A stretch of 6,816 nt of DNA from Bacteroidales bacterium (lineage in GTDB: Bacteria > Bacteroidota > Bacteroidia > Bacteroidales > Bacteroidaceae): assembly GCA_004557185.1 (NCBI GenBank), contig SFEP01000085.1, positions 1-6,816 on the forward strand, written 5' to 3'. The notes beneath the pieces were generated by a model. That model did not search any database. It was given only the letters and a program-made list of their open reading frames with translations, and was not told the DNA's origin. Each line of letters begins with the position of its first letter. Position 1 is the stretch's first letter. Positions 1-6,673 of the stretch are shown one piece after another. Made by a program: the position numbers and the translations under genes.

Positions 1-213
1 TTATTGTTTATTTCTTCCGTTCAGCAATTCTCGTATATCAATCTCCAAGATATCCGCTATCTTATCAAGGATTTTGAGAGACGGCTGTGTGGTATTGCTG
101 CACCATTTAGACAGCGTTACAGGAGAGATTCCGAGTTCTCCAGACAACCATTTTGCCGTTCTCTTCTTCTCGACCAAAACCAGCTTTAACCTATTTATGT
201 CTTTACCTTTCAT
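1..213 (-). CDS. Small XRE/Cro-C1-type helix-turn-helix transcriptional regulator
   Basis: A complete 70-residue protein, from ATG (CAT at 211-213) to TAA (1-3), that is almost entirely one helix-turn-helix domain. Residues about 7-65 fit the five-helix Cro/C1 fold. A scanning helix lies around KWLSGELG (21-28) and a recognition helix around SPVTLSKWC (30-38). The QPSLKILDKIADILEID stretch (43-59) is the typical closing helix pair of the XRE family. There is no sensor or enzymatic domain, so it should act as a cytoplasmic dimeric DNA-binding protein. From memory, similar stand-alone proteins with a KWL...LG...SKWC...QPSL pattern occur in Bacteroidota, often next to restriction-modification genes; this is recall, not a search result. 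The gene runs left out of the window, so any partner is unseen. It is clearly more AT-rich than the receptor gene to its right. No ribosome-binding site or convincing promoter was found upstream. The fold is secure; the target is unknown. Confidence 0.88.
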   Translation of the reverse strand: MKGKDINRLKLVLVEKKRTAKWLSGELGISPVTLSKWCSNTTQPSLKILDKIADILEIDIRELLNGRNKQ

Positions 214-616
214 AATAAATCAATTCAACTTTAGGGCTAAGTTATTACCTTTTTTTCGAGATAAACGAAGAAGATCAGATAAATCTATATTCCTGAATGT
301 GAGATTTAATATTTGTTGCGTTGTCTGGTTGTCGATATTGCTTCGGAGTGGTTGGCAAATAAGGATGAATGGTAAGTAACAATCTCTTTTAGATTCACTA
401 ACCATGAGGCAGTAATAGGTCTTGTTTTTACCTTGGATTTCATCCGACCTTTTCTCGCAATTTCCCTTTCACCTGCGCCCCACCCTTTTCCACTCCTTAT
501 ATATATAGGCGCCGCCCATACGCTGTGCGCCGCCCTGCTGCGGCATGTGGCAGCGGGCGGCGCATCGTGCAATCGTAATCAACGGGGCTGCGCGTGGCAG
601 GGAGTCCGTTTGGGGG
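214..616. other. Intergenic region between XRE gene and receptor gene
   Basis: This 403-bp stretch has no credible gene. The half next to the XRE gene (214-460) is AT-rich and should contain that gene's promoter. The best minus-strand candidate, TAGATTTA at 280-287, departs from the Bacteroidota TAnnTTTG box at its last base and has no TTTG about 20 bp upstream, so I do not call it. The half next to the receptor (500-616) turns abruptly GC-rich. It holds the hairpin annotated at 527-563, a second copy of its stem sequence at 509-517, and a TATATATATA tract at about 499-507. Short open frames here have atypical composition and no recognisable domains. Confidence 0.7.
527..563 (-). terminator. 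Strong GC hairpin, probable 3' end signal of the receptor gene
   Basis: GCGCCGCCC (527-535) pairs perfectly with GGGCGGCGC (555-563). After one unpaired T (536), GCTGC (537-541) pairs with GCAGC (550-554), leaving an 8-nt loop. The resulting 14-bp, almost all G-C stem begins 54 nt after the receptor stop codon. No T-run follows it on the minus strand, so it is not a textbook intrinsic terminator. It may instead block 3' exonucleases or need a termination factor. The hairpin itself is certain; its role is inferred from position. Confidence 0.5.
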
Positions 617-3454
617 TTAGAGTCGGTAGGTGAGTGAGAGACTGATGTTGCGGCCTGGACGGTAGGAGCGCGTCACCTCCTGCACCTCCTTGTGCTGGCC
701 GTCGGCTGTCACCACGTTGTTGAACTGCTTGAAGTTAACTCGCTGGGCGAGCACGTCCTTCACACCGGCCTTGATGGTGAAGCGCCCCAGGGTGTGGCTG
801 GCGCTGATGTCGAGCACGTGACGCGGCATTTCGTAGGCGTCGGGTATGCTCACCGTCTGGTCGCCTGTGCTGCCCAGGTTGCGACCCACGCCAATGAGGC
901 GCTTGCCTATGACGTTGTATTGCATGGAGGCGTTCCAGGCCTTGTGCTGGTAGAAGAGGGCGACGTTCACCAGATAGGGCGACTGGCCTTGCATGGGACG
1001 GTTCTTGCGCAGTGGCGAGCCGTCGAATTTAACTCTGCTCTTGATGAGCGAGGCGTTGGCCACGAGGCTGAAATCTTTGAGTCCGATGAAGTCGAGGCGC
1101 TTGCGAATGTCGAGTTCCACACCAAAGCTGGTGGCACGGCGGGCGTTCTCGTAGGAATAGATGAGGTCGGTGCCGCCGCTCACGGTGTAGACCCACTCGA
1201 TGGGCGAGTCGAAGTGCTTGAAGAAAGCGGCCAGCGTGATTTGCTCGCCGTCGGAGGGATAGAACTCATAGCGCAGGTCGACGTTTTGGATGTGGCACGA
1301 CTTGAGGTTGGCGTTGCCCTGCACCGACGAGGCGAGGTCGAAGTCGTAGAACACGGAGGGGCTGACCTCGCGGAACTCTGGACGGTTGATGCTGCTGCCG
1401 TAGGAGGCGCGCAACTGGTGGCGTACGAGGAAGCGGTAGGTCATGTTGACGGAGGGGAAGAGGTCGTCGCCGTCGTAGTTGTGCTTCTCCCAGTGATACT
1501 CGTAGTCGCGGGTGTTGCGCACCAACTGCAGGCGGCTGTGCTCATAGCGCAGGCCGGCAAACACGTTGAAGGGGCCAATGGGCACGTTCACCGAGGCGTA
1601 GGCCGCTCCAAGCCAGTAGTGGCCTCGATAGTCGTTGCGAAGCTTGGTGTCGTCGATGAGGTAGAGGCCCTCGTCGCCGTAGTACTGCGGCTGCAGCAGT
1701 TGGGTGGGCAGGTCCATGTAGCGGAAGCCTGTGGGGAGTGCGTTGTCGGCGGGGTCCCACTGGTAAATGAAACTGCGGGTATTGTAGGTGCGTGTGCGGT
1801 ATTCGCCATAAGCGCCAGCCAGCAGTTGCGGACGCACACGGCCCTGGCGGAAGTCGCGGCGGTAGTTCACGCCCGCCGAGGCGATGTGCTCGTCGAGACG
1901 GGTAAACTCGCGGGTGATTTCGTTGCCCGTGGTCAGTCCCACCTGCTTGGGGTCGAGCTGGTTGTCGAGTGTGTAGCGCCGGCGGTCGGGCAGGTCGCGG
2001 TTGGCGTAGGCATAGCCCGCACTCCAATCCATGCGACTGGCATCCCACACATACTTACCCGTGAGTTGCGTTTGGTAGGTGGTGCGGCCGGAGTAGTAAT
2101 ATTCGGCCTCACGCATTTTGTTGCTCTGTGCGTTGAAGCCCTCGCGGTCGGTGTAGCGCTGCGAGGCGAGGCGGTTGAAGAGGTGCTTCCACTCATAACT
2201 GCCCACGCCCTTGGCCGGCAGATAGGTGACGCTGGCCATGCCGCCCAGACGCACCTTGTAGGTGTACTGGCGGTCGGTGGCGCGGCGCAGGTAGACGCTC
2301 TGGTCGTTGGTGCGGTCGTAGGCGCCGAAGAGAGAGTTCTCCATGGGGGCATACGTCTGAAAGGCGTTGCTGTAGTTCACTGCGGCCAGCACGCCCAGCA
2401 CGGCGCCCGAGGCAAAGTCGCGGCAGCGTGTCACGTCGGCCTGCATGCTGAGGTCGGGGCGCGGCTTGCCGTTACGCACCAGCCAGTCGTTGTCAAGGCT
2501 GTTGCCCATGATACTCACTCCCTTGCCCTGCGGCGTGCTCTGCAAGGGGGCGTGCAGGCCGCCCTGCAAGGCGCGGAAGTTGTCGAAGCCCAACCAGTCG
2601 AGCCCGCTGCCGCGTGTGGAGCGAAAGTTGCGAAACTGTGTTTGGTCGTTCACCCCCGTGCCCAGCGTGATGTGGGCCTCGTTCTGCCGCGGCACGTCCT
2701 TCGTTTCAATCATGATGAAACCGCCCGTGAAGTCGGCGGGATACTGCGGCGAGGGCGACTTGATGACCTGCATGTCGCTCAACTGCGAGGAGGGGATGAT
2801 GTCGAACGAGAAAGCGCGCGTGTCGGCCTCGGTGGAGGGCACGGCGGCACCGTTCATCCACACATTATTATAACGCTGCGAGAGGCCGCGCACCATGACG
2901 AACTTCTCGTCGATGATGGAGATGCCGGGCACGCGGCGTATCACCTCAGAGGCGTCCTTGTCCTGTGTGCGGGCAATCTGCTGCGCCGACACGCCGTTCT
3001 GCACCACCAGGCTCTGGCGCTGCACGGTGACGATGCGCAGCTCCGTCTGTCGGCGAGCCTGCGCTGTCACGGTGGCCGTGCCGAGCGACGTTTCGATTTC
3101 GTCAAGACGGATGACAAGCACCGTGTCGAGGCGCGCAGGGTTGACGCTCACCGTAGCCTTGCGGTAGCCCAGATAGTGCGCCGTCAACTTGTAAATGCGT
3201 TGCCCGAGTTGGGCGAAACTGAATGTGCCGTCGTCGGCACTGTATGTGGTACGCGCCCCTGGCTCCAGTTGCAAGGTAGCGCCCACAAGGGCCTCACCCG
3301 TCTTACTGTCCACCACACATCCACGCAGCGTGGCCTGCACACCGGCCGGTTTCACCACAAGCGGCACTGCGGGTTCACTGCCCGCCGCCTGTGCCGCAAC
3401 GGCCACCCCCGTGCCGAGGCAGAGCAGGGCGGCCCATAAGGTTTTCGATTTCAT
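617..3454 (-). CDS. TonB-dependent outer-membrane receptor with N-terminal carboxypeptidase-regulatory-like domain
   Basis: A 945-residue outer-membrane receptor that should import a scarce substrate using TonB-ExbBD energy. The ATG at 3454 is chosen because MKSKTLWAALLCLGTGVAVA followed by AQA gives a good signal peptide (cleavage near residue 21-24). An in-frame ATG at 3487 would add 11 residues that spoil it. Residues about 40-118 form a carboxypeptidase-regulatory-like beta-sandwich (GCVVDSKTGEALVGATLQLE, then DGTFSF and YLGYRK). Residues about 145-255 are the plug: ASEVIRRVPGISI, VMVRGLSQRYNNVWMNG and DFTGGFIMIETKD are typical plug motifs. The rest (about 260-945) is rich in alternating aromatic strands, as in a 22-strand barrel, and ends in LSLTYRL, a usual outer-membrane C-terminus. 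No SusD-like lipoprotein gene is adjacent, and the length and plug do not demand a SusC assignment. The substrate cannot be told from sequence. Strong third-position GC creates long false frames on the other strand. Confidence 0.93.
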   Translation of the reverse strand: MKSKTLWAALLCLGTGVAVAAQAAGSEPAVPLVVKPAGVQATLRGCVVDSKTGEALVGATLQLEPGARTTYSADDGTFSFAQLGQRIYKLTAHYLGYRKATVSVNPARLDTVLVIRLDEIETSLGTATVTAQARRQTELRIVTVQRQSLVVQNGVSAQQIARTQDKDASEVIRRVPGISIIDEKFVMVRGLSQRYNNVWMNGAAVPSTEADTRAFSFDIIPSSQLSDMQVIKSPSPQYPADFTGGFIMIETKDVPRQNEAHITLGTGVNDQTQFRNFRSTRGSGLDWLGFDNFRALQGGLHAPLQSTPQGKGVSIMGNSLDNDWLVRNGKPRPDLSMQADVTRCRDFASGAVLGVLAAVNYSNAFQTYAPMENSLFGAYDRTNDQSVYLRRATDRQYTYKVRLGGMASVTYLPAKGVGSYEWKHLFNRLASQRYTDREGFNAQSNKMREAEYYYSGRTTYQTQLTGKYVWDASRMDWSAGYAYANRDLPDRRRYTLDNQLDPKQVGLTTGNEITREFTRLDEHIASAGVNYRRDFRQGRVRPQLLAGAYGEYRTRTYNTRSFIYQWDPADNALPTGFRYMDLPTQLLQPQYYGDEGLYLIDDTKLRNDYRGHYWLGAAYASVNVPIGPFNVFAGLRYEHSRLQLVRNTRDYEYHWEKHNYDGDDLFPSVNMTYRFLVRHQLRASYGSSINRPEFREVSPSVFYDFDLASSVQGNANLKSCHIQNVDLRYEFYPSDGEQITLAAFFKHFDSPIEWVYTVSGGTDLIYSYENARRATSFGVELDIRKRLDFIGLKDFSLVANASLIKSRVKFDGSPLRKNRPMQGQSPYLVNVALFYQHKAWNASMQYNVIGKRLIGVGRNLGSTGDQTVSIPDAYEMPRHVLDISASHTLGRFTIKAGVKDVLAQRVNFKQFNNVVTADGQHKEVQEVTRSYRPGRNISLSLTYRL

Positions 3455-3816
3455 AACTACATGTTTCACGCCGCAAAGGAGCGACAAACATGTTACAGCT
3501 CTGTTGCACCGCTGTGAAAGGATTGTGACGGGAGGAGGGGGCTATGCGCGGGACTTCCTTTAAGTACCTTTTCGTCGAGCCAAAAGGCCAAAGAGAGCCA
3601 GCCCGCTTGGGTTTGGCGAGAAATCGCACTGAGAAAAGGGCAAGAAGCACGATATGGCCACTGATAGCCCCATACGAATTATCCTGCCGGGTAGCTTCAA
3701 CTTTGCCTATAGCAATGATAGGAGAATCCATTAACTAACATTTATACATCTTTGAGAGACGTTCTACTTTTGCACTGGATTCAAGAAATATATCATACAT
3801 TAAGAATTAAACGATT
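3455..3816. other. Divergent intergenic region between receptor and exporter operon
   Basis: This 362-bp region separates the leftward receptor gene from the rightward operon, so it should carry promoters for both. The rightward promoter is clear (3741-3772) and is followed by an A-rich leader of about 40 nt. For the leftward gene the best -7 match is CATGTTTG (minus strand, 3492-3485), one base off the consensus and without a good -33 partner, so it is not called. The middle part (about 3540-3680) shows no gene. It contains GCCAAA and TTTGGC arms about 30 nt apart around 3590-3637, which give only a weak hairpin. Confidence 0.65.
3741..3772 (+). promoter_or_regulatory. Bacteroidota-type sigma-70 promoter of the exporter operon
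   Basis: TACTTTTG at 3765-3772 matches the Bacteroidota -7 consensus TAnnTTTG exactly. TTTA at 3741-3744 matches the -33 box TTTG in three of four bases. The spacer is 20 bp, which puts the box centres 26 bp apart as the consensus requires. Transcription should start about 4-8 nt after 3772. That gives a leader of roughly 37-40 nt before the ATG at 3817, A/T-rich and without Shine-Dalgarno, as is normal in this phylum. Its position supports 3817 as the first translated start of the operon. Confidence 0.72.
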
Positions 3817-4041
3817 ATGAACTATCCAATGATTACGTGGTGCGTTATTGCTGCTGTGCTGTTATGCGCATTTATCTTCAGAACCGTCGAATATTACACT
3901 GCCAGACACCGTAGTTACAGTTGCGGCCACAAAGCAAAGCATCTGCTTAGGTTCGGCAGGGAAACAGATATGTTCTACGTTCCTGGCGACGATAAGATCC
4001 CGGGTATCGCTGACAACGAAGATGAAAGCGCAGACCAATAA
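3817..4041 (+). CDS. Small single-span membrane protein of unknown function, first gene of exporter operon
   Basis: A 74-residue protein I do not recognise. Residues about 5-23 (MITWCVIAAVLLCAFIFRT) form one hydrophobic membrane segment. It is followed by a basic stretch (28-50, rich in R, H and K: ARHRSYSCGHKAKHLLRFGR) and then a strongly acidic tail (57-74, DDKIPGIADNEDESADQ). By the positive-inside rule the C-terminal part should face the cytoplasm. Evidence that it is real: it starts about 40 nt after a near-perfect promoter, its codons look ordinary, and its TAA (4039-4041) overlaps or lies 1 nt before the exporter start, which is typical of translational coupling. It could be an accessory subunit of the exporter or a leader peptide controlling its translation. 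The alternative, that this stretch is the untranslated or extended 5' end of the exporter gene, is less likely because the exporter frame encodes nothing family-like here. Confidence 0.6.
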   Translation: MNYPMITWCVIAAVLLCAFIFRTVEYYTARHRSYSCGHKAKHLLRFGRETDMFYVPGDDKIPGIADNEDESADQ

Positions 4042-4825
4042 TATGAGCATGCCTGGTGATAGCACCGTTTTGCGACAAACGGCTGCGTTTCTTGCCGAAT
4101 ATGCTTCACTGCTGTTGGGATGCGGAGGCACGTGTATCCGTATAGAGAAGAACACCAAGCGTATGGCAGAGGCCTTTGGCGTGAACCTCGACATCTTCAT
4201 CATGCCGGACCACGTCACGGTTTCGGTGTGGAATACGGCCCAGGCGCATGCCGAAATAGCGCAACGCAGAACCGCCCACTGTGGCATAAGCTTTGACTTG
4301 AACACCCGCCTGAGCCAACTAAGCTGGAAAATAGCAGACAACCGCTTGGGGCTGCCTGCTGCGGTGGAGCGCTTCGAAGGCATCAAGACCACAAAGCCCA
4401 CGGGCAAGTGGGAGGTGCTGATTCTGACGAGTTTTGCCAATGCAGCATTTTGCCGTCTGTTTGGCGGCGACTGGTTTGCCATGCTGATAGTATTCGTTTC
4501 CACACTGACGGGGTATAGGCTCAAGCAAATCATGCTCGAAGATGGGCGCGACGTGCGCCTGACCTTTCTGTGTGCCTCATTCTTCTCAGCTTCCATCAGT
4601 GCTGGCGGGCATATCTTCCATATTGGTTCAACTCCTGAATTAGCACTTGGCACGAGTGTTTTGTACTTGATTCCCGGAGTACCCTATATAAATGCGGTCA
4701 GTGATATGATATACCGGCATTATCTGTGTGCGTTCAGCCGTTTTTTTGATGCGGCTGTGCTGACCGCGTGTCTGTCAGCGGGACTTTGTGCCGGAATGCT
4801 CATGCTTGGCTTAAAATGGTTTTAG
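4022..4825 (+). CDS. Threonine/serine exporter family protein, N-terminal-half subunit (ThrE/YjjP-like)
   Basis: A 267-residue inner-membrane protein of the ThrE family (formerly DUF1212), the half that in Corynebacterium ThrE is fused to the second half. Residues about 17-125 are the soluble N-terminal domain, opening with RQTAAFLAEYASLLLGCGG and containing the usual FGVNLDIFIMPDHVTVSVW strands. Five membrane segments follow at about 130-148, 151-172, 179-201, 208-230 and 241-265. The fourth carries the conserved LIPGVPYIN motif (216-224). Family members export threonine and serine (C. glutamicum ThrE) or succinate (E. coli YjjPB); which applies here is unknown. Start choice: ATG at 4022 overlaps the small upstream gene by 20 nt, while ATG at 4043 follows its stop after 1 nt and gives 260 residues. 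Neither has a Shine-Dalgarno site. The frame stays open up to 3848, but that part does not resemble the family. The partner subunit follows 25 nt downstream. Confidence 0.9.
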   Translation: MKAQTNNMSMPGDSTVLRQTAAFLAEYASLLLGCGGTCIRIEKNTKRMAEAFGVNLDIFIMPDHVTVSVWNTAQAHAEIAQRRTAHCGISFDLNTRLSQLSWKIADNRLGLPAAVERFEGIKTTKPTGKWEVLILTSFANAAFCRLFGGDWFAMLIVFVSTLTGYRLKQIMLEDGRDVRLTFLCASFFSASISAGGHIFHIGSTPELALGTSVLYLIPGVPYINAVSDMIYRHYLCAFSRFFDAAVLTACLSAGLCAGMLMLGLKWF

Positions 4826-4850
4826 GACGAACAAAACCCACCTTGAAAGA

Positions 4851-5348
4851 ATGATGTGGAACGATATTTTTATCAATATTTTTGAGGACGGCTTCTTTGC
4901 AGCGATAGCAGCCATCGGTTTCTCCAGCATAAGCAATACCCCCAGGCGTGCTTATTCAACCTGCGCTCTGATTGCTGCTGTGGGACACGCCATACGCTAT
5001 GTGTTGACACGGCCTGAATTGGGAGGCTTACACATTATCCCTGCCAGCACGGTGGCTGCATTTGCCATTGGCATTTTCGCGGTGTTGTTTGCCTCACGCA
5101 TCAAGTGCCCCGCCGAAGTGTGCTTTTTCCCGGCACTGCTGCCTATGATACCCGGTATGTATGCCTACCGGACAATCGAGGCACTGCTGTTATGTCTGTA
5201 TCACACCCGGGAGGAGGTCTTCAGCCATTACTTTTATCTGTTTGCCTTTAATGGTCTCACCTGCACTTTTATTATTTTAGGCATGGTCATAGGGGCTACG
5301 ACTCCGGTCTTTCTCCTGAAAAAGCTGTCGTTTACTGCAACGCGATAG
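4851..5348 (+). CDS. Threonine/serine exporter family protein, C-terminal-half subunit (ThrE_2/YjjB-like)
   Basis: A 165-residue, very hydrophobic inner-membrane protein of the ThrE_2 (YjjB-like) family, which completes the split exporter encoded just upstream. Membrane segments lie at about 8-27, 35-52, 61-82, 88-110 and 126-150. Family signs are the short NTPRRAY loop after the first segment (29-35) and the FFPALLPMIPGMYAYR motif (92-107), which mirrors the PGVPYIN motif of the partner. The length is normal for a stand-alone YjjB-type subunit. ATG codons at 4851 and 4854 are adjacent; the first follows an A-rich stretch (TTGAAAGA) acting as the only hint of a ribosome site. Only 25 nt separate it from the gene before and 25 nt from the LysR gene after, so co-transcription is likely. 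The two subunits are expected to work only together. Confidence 0.9.
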   Translation: MMWNDIFINIFEDGFFAAIAAIGFSSISNTPRRAYSTCALIAAVGHAIRYVLTRPELGGLHIIPASTVAAFAIGIFAVLFASRIKCPAEVCFFPALLPMIPGMYAYRTIEALLLCLYHTREEVFSHYFYLFAFNGLTCTFIILGMVIGATTPVFLLKKLSFTATR

Positions 5349-5358
5349 CCTTATTTTC

Positions 5359-5366
5359 TAATTTTG
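5359..5366 (+). promoter_or_regulatory. Possible internal -7 box directly upstream of lysR-type gene
   Basis: TAATTTTG matches the Bacteroidota -7 consensus TAnnTTTG exactly and ends 7 nt before the ATG at 5374, so a transcript from it would be leaderless or nearly so. The only -33-like sequence, TTTA at 5331-5334, is 24 bp away, longer than the usual 19-21. This is therefore a weak call; chance occurrence in an AT-rich gap is quite possible. Confidence 0.25.
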
Positions 5367-5373
5367 CCTTCAT

Positions 5374-6273
5374 ATGGAACTAAGACAATTAAGATATTTC
5401 GCAAAAGCTGCCGAAACGCTGAGCTTTTCACACGCTGCAAACTGCCTGCATATAGCCCAAAGCTCGCTTTCGCAGCAGATTAAGCAACTGGAAGACGAAC
5501 TTGGCACCAAGCTCTTTATCCGCGACAGCCGCTCCTTCCAGTTGACCGAGGCGGGAGAAGTGATGCTGCCCTTTGCTCTTCGAACCATACACGATGCAGA
5601 AGCGTGTGCCGACCGGATTCGTGATTTACGGAACTTGCTGACCGGCACGCTCAACATTGGAGTCACCCACTCCTTCAGCCCTATTCTTACGGAGTCCCTG
5701 ATAGCTTTTATAAAGTTGCATCCGAAGATAAAAGTCAACATCGTGTACAAACAGATGAATGAGCTGATGGAATTGCTCTCCAATCACGAGCTCGACTTCG
5801 TGCTCGCCTTCAAGCCCCTTCAGCCCTTGCCCCATGTGGAGTCGCATATTCTGTTTCAGAACACCCTGTCGGCCGTAGTCGGGACGAACCACCCCCTTGC
5901 CTCGAAAGACAAAGTGGCCATATCCGAACTTGCAAACTACGATTTGGCACTCCCTTCAAAGGGGTTGCAGGCCCGTAATGCCTTTGACAACATTGTGTCA
6001 GATTACGAACAATTCAAGATACGTATCGAACTGAATAATGTGAACACGCTCTTGAAACTCGTACGCCAGACGAACCTCGTCACCGTGTTGGCAGAAGATA
6101 CCATATACGGCGTGGGCGATGTGAAGGCCGTGCCTATCAATGTTCCCGACAACCAGATGTCGGGCTGTGTCCATATCCTGAAAGAGACCTATCGCAAACT
6201 GTCGATGCAGGAGTTTGTGCGTATCCTTACGGAATCAATCGCTGTCAAACGCTTTCAGAACAACTGGATATAG
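5374..6273 (+). CDS. LysR-family transcriptional regulator
   Basis: A 299-residue regulator of the usual LysR length and architecture. Residues 1-62 are the winged helix-turn-helix: MELRQLRYFAKAAETLSFSH, AANCLHIAQSSLSQQIKQLE and the DELGTKLFIRDSR...LTEAG wing are near-consensus. Residues about 63-89 are the dimerising linker helix. Residues about 90-295 are the periplasmic-binding-protein-like effector domain, opening with GTLNIGVTHS and including the L...LDFVLAF turn that is typically 'ELDxxI'. It should act as a cytoplasmic tetramer that binds a small metabolite and switches on a nearby operon. It lies 25 nt after, and in the same direction as, the exporter genes. Many LysR genes are instead divergent from their target, so here it would be autoregulated through the operon promoter at 3741-3772. 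The inducer cannot be read from sequence; an exported amino acid or dicarboxylate is a reasonable guess. Confidence 0.93.
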   Translation: MELRQLRYFAKAAETLSFSHAANCLHIAQSSLSQQIKQLEDELGTKLFIRDSRSFQLTEAGEVMLPFALRTIHDAEACADRIRDLRNLLTGTLNIGVTHSFSPILTESLIAFIKLHPKIKVNIVYKQMNELMELLSNHELDFVLAFKPLQPLPHVESHILFQNTLSAVVGTNHPLASKDKVAISELANYDLALPSKGLQARNAFDNIVSDYEQFKIRIELNNVNTLLKLVRQTNLVTVLAEDTIYGVGDVKAVPINVPDNQMSGCVHILKETYRKLSMQEFVRILTESIAVKRFQNNWI

Positions 6274-6285
6274 AAATAGCAGGAT

Positions 6286-6309
6286 AAAAGTTAGCACGCC
6301 TACTTTTTT
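6286..6309 (+). terminator. Probable intrinsic terminator of the exporter-lysR operon
   Basis: AAAAG plus TAG (6286-6294, with one bulged T) pairs with CTACTTTT (6300-6307) around a 5-nt CACGC loop. The T-run extends to 6309. It begins 13 nt after the LysR stop codon. The stem is short and A-T rich, hence weak, but the position and the six T residues fit an operon end. Confidence 0.45.
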
Positions 6310-6441
6310 GTCCGCCCCACATTCTGTTCACTCGGGCAGCCGTTCTTCCTCGTTTCGAGGGCATTTCCAGTCCCCCGCCCCACCGAGCACAGATGTCGTG
6401 AAGACGAATTGCTGCCCCGCTGGAACATGATGCCGTGAAAT

Positions 6442-6655
6442 GGGTGTCGGGTAATCGTTGAAGACCTTAATCTGATGCACCTGTGGTGTCCATCAATAGG
6501 GATAACGGGGTGACTTCTGAAAGAGTAGGTCCCCATCCTCTTTTTCCCGCATGCTTCATCGGCTGTCTGCTAAAACGAGCCTTTGAATTATTGGTGTCCG
6601 GTAAACTTGTATGGGCGCCCATAGAAAAGACGGGTGCTCGGTAAACGCATTGAAG
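6442..6655 (+). repeat. Three degenerate dispersed copies of a ~20-bp motif
   Basis: GGGTGTCGGGTAATCG then TTGAAG (6442-6463), TGGTGTCCGGTAAACTTG (6592-6609) and GGGTGCTCGGTAAACG then CATTGAAG (6632-6655) share the core GGTG..CGGTAA.C, and two of them share a TTGAAG end. A more diverged fourth version may sit at 6561-6587 (GGCTGTCTGCTAAAACG, then TTTGAA). The function is unknown. Confidence 0.5.
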
Positions 6656-6673
6656 GCGTTGCCTCCAACGGAT

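Noticed and set aside
1542..2352. Several 80-170 codon minus-strand frames within the receptor gene
   Set aside because: They are out-of-frame readings of the GC-rich receptor (rich in P, A, R and T) with no recognisable motifs.
692..3439. A 915-codon open frame on the plus strand opposite the receptor gene
   Set aside because: Its residues are dominated by V, A, G, H and E with no domain, signal or membrane pattern. It is the mirror of a GC-rich gene whose third-position bias removes stops on the other strand. The receptor on the minus strand has clear family motifs throughout.
3485..3492. CATGTTTG on the minus strand as a promoter -7 box for the receptor
   Set aside because: It differs from TAnnTTTG at a key T and has no TTTG at the expected distance, so it is not distinguishable from chance.
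3375..3731. A 118-codon minus-strand frame overlapping the receptor start and the intergenic region
   Set aside because: It runs out of frame into the receptor signal-peptide region, has no domain, and would place a gene across the probable receptor promoter. The stretch around 3545-3600 may be a dispersed intergenic repeat, but I could not test that.
3848..4021. Long 5' extension of the exporter frame (start at 3848)
   Set aside because: The added 58 residues do not resemble the ThrE family, whose domain begins just after 4060. The same bases encode the more plausible membrane protein in another frame.
3862..4653. A 263-codon minus-strand frame opposite the exporter gene
   Set aside because: It lies antisense to a gene with clear ThrE motifs and membrane segments, and its own residues show no family pattern.
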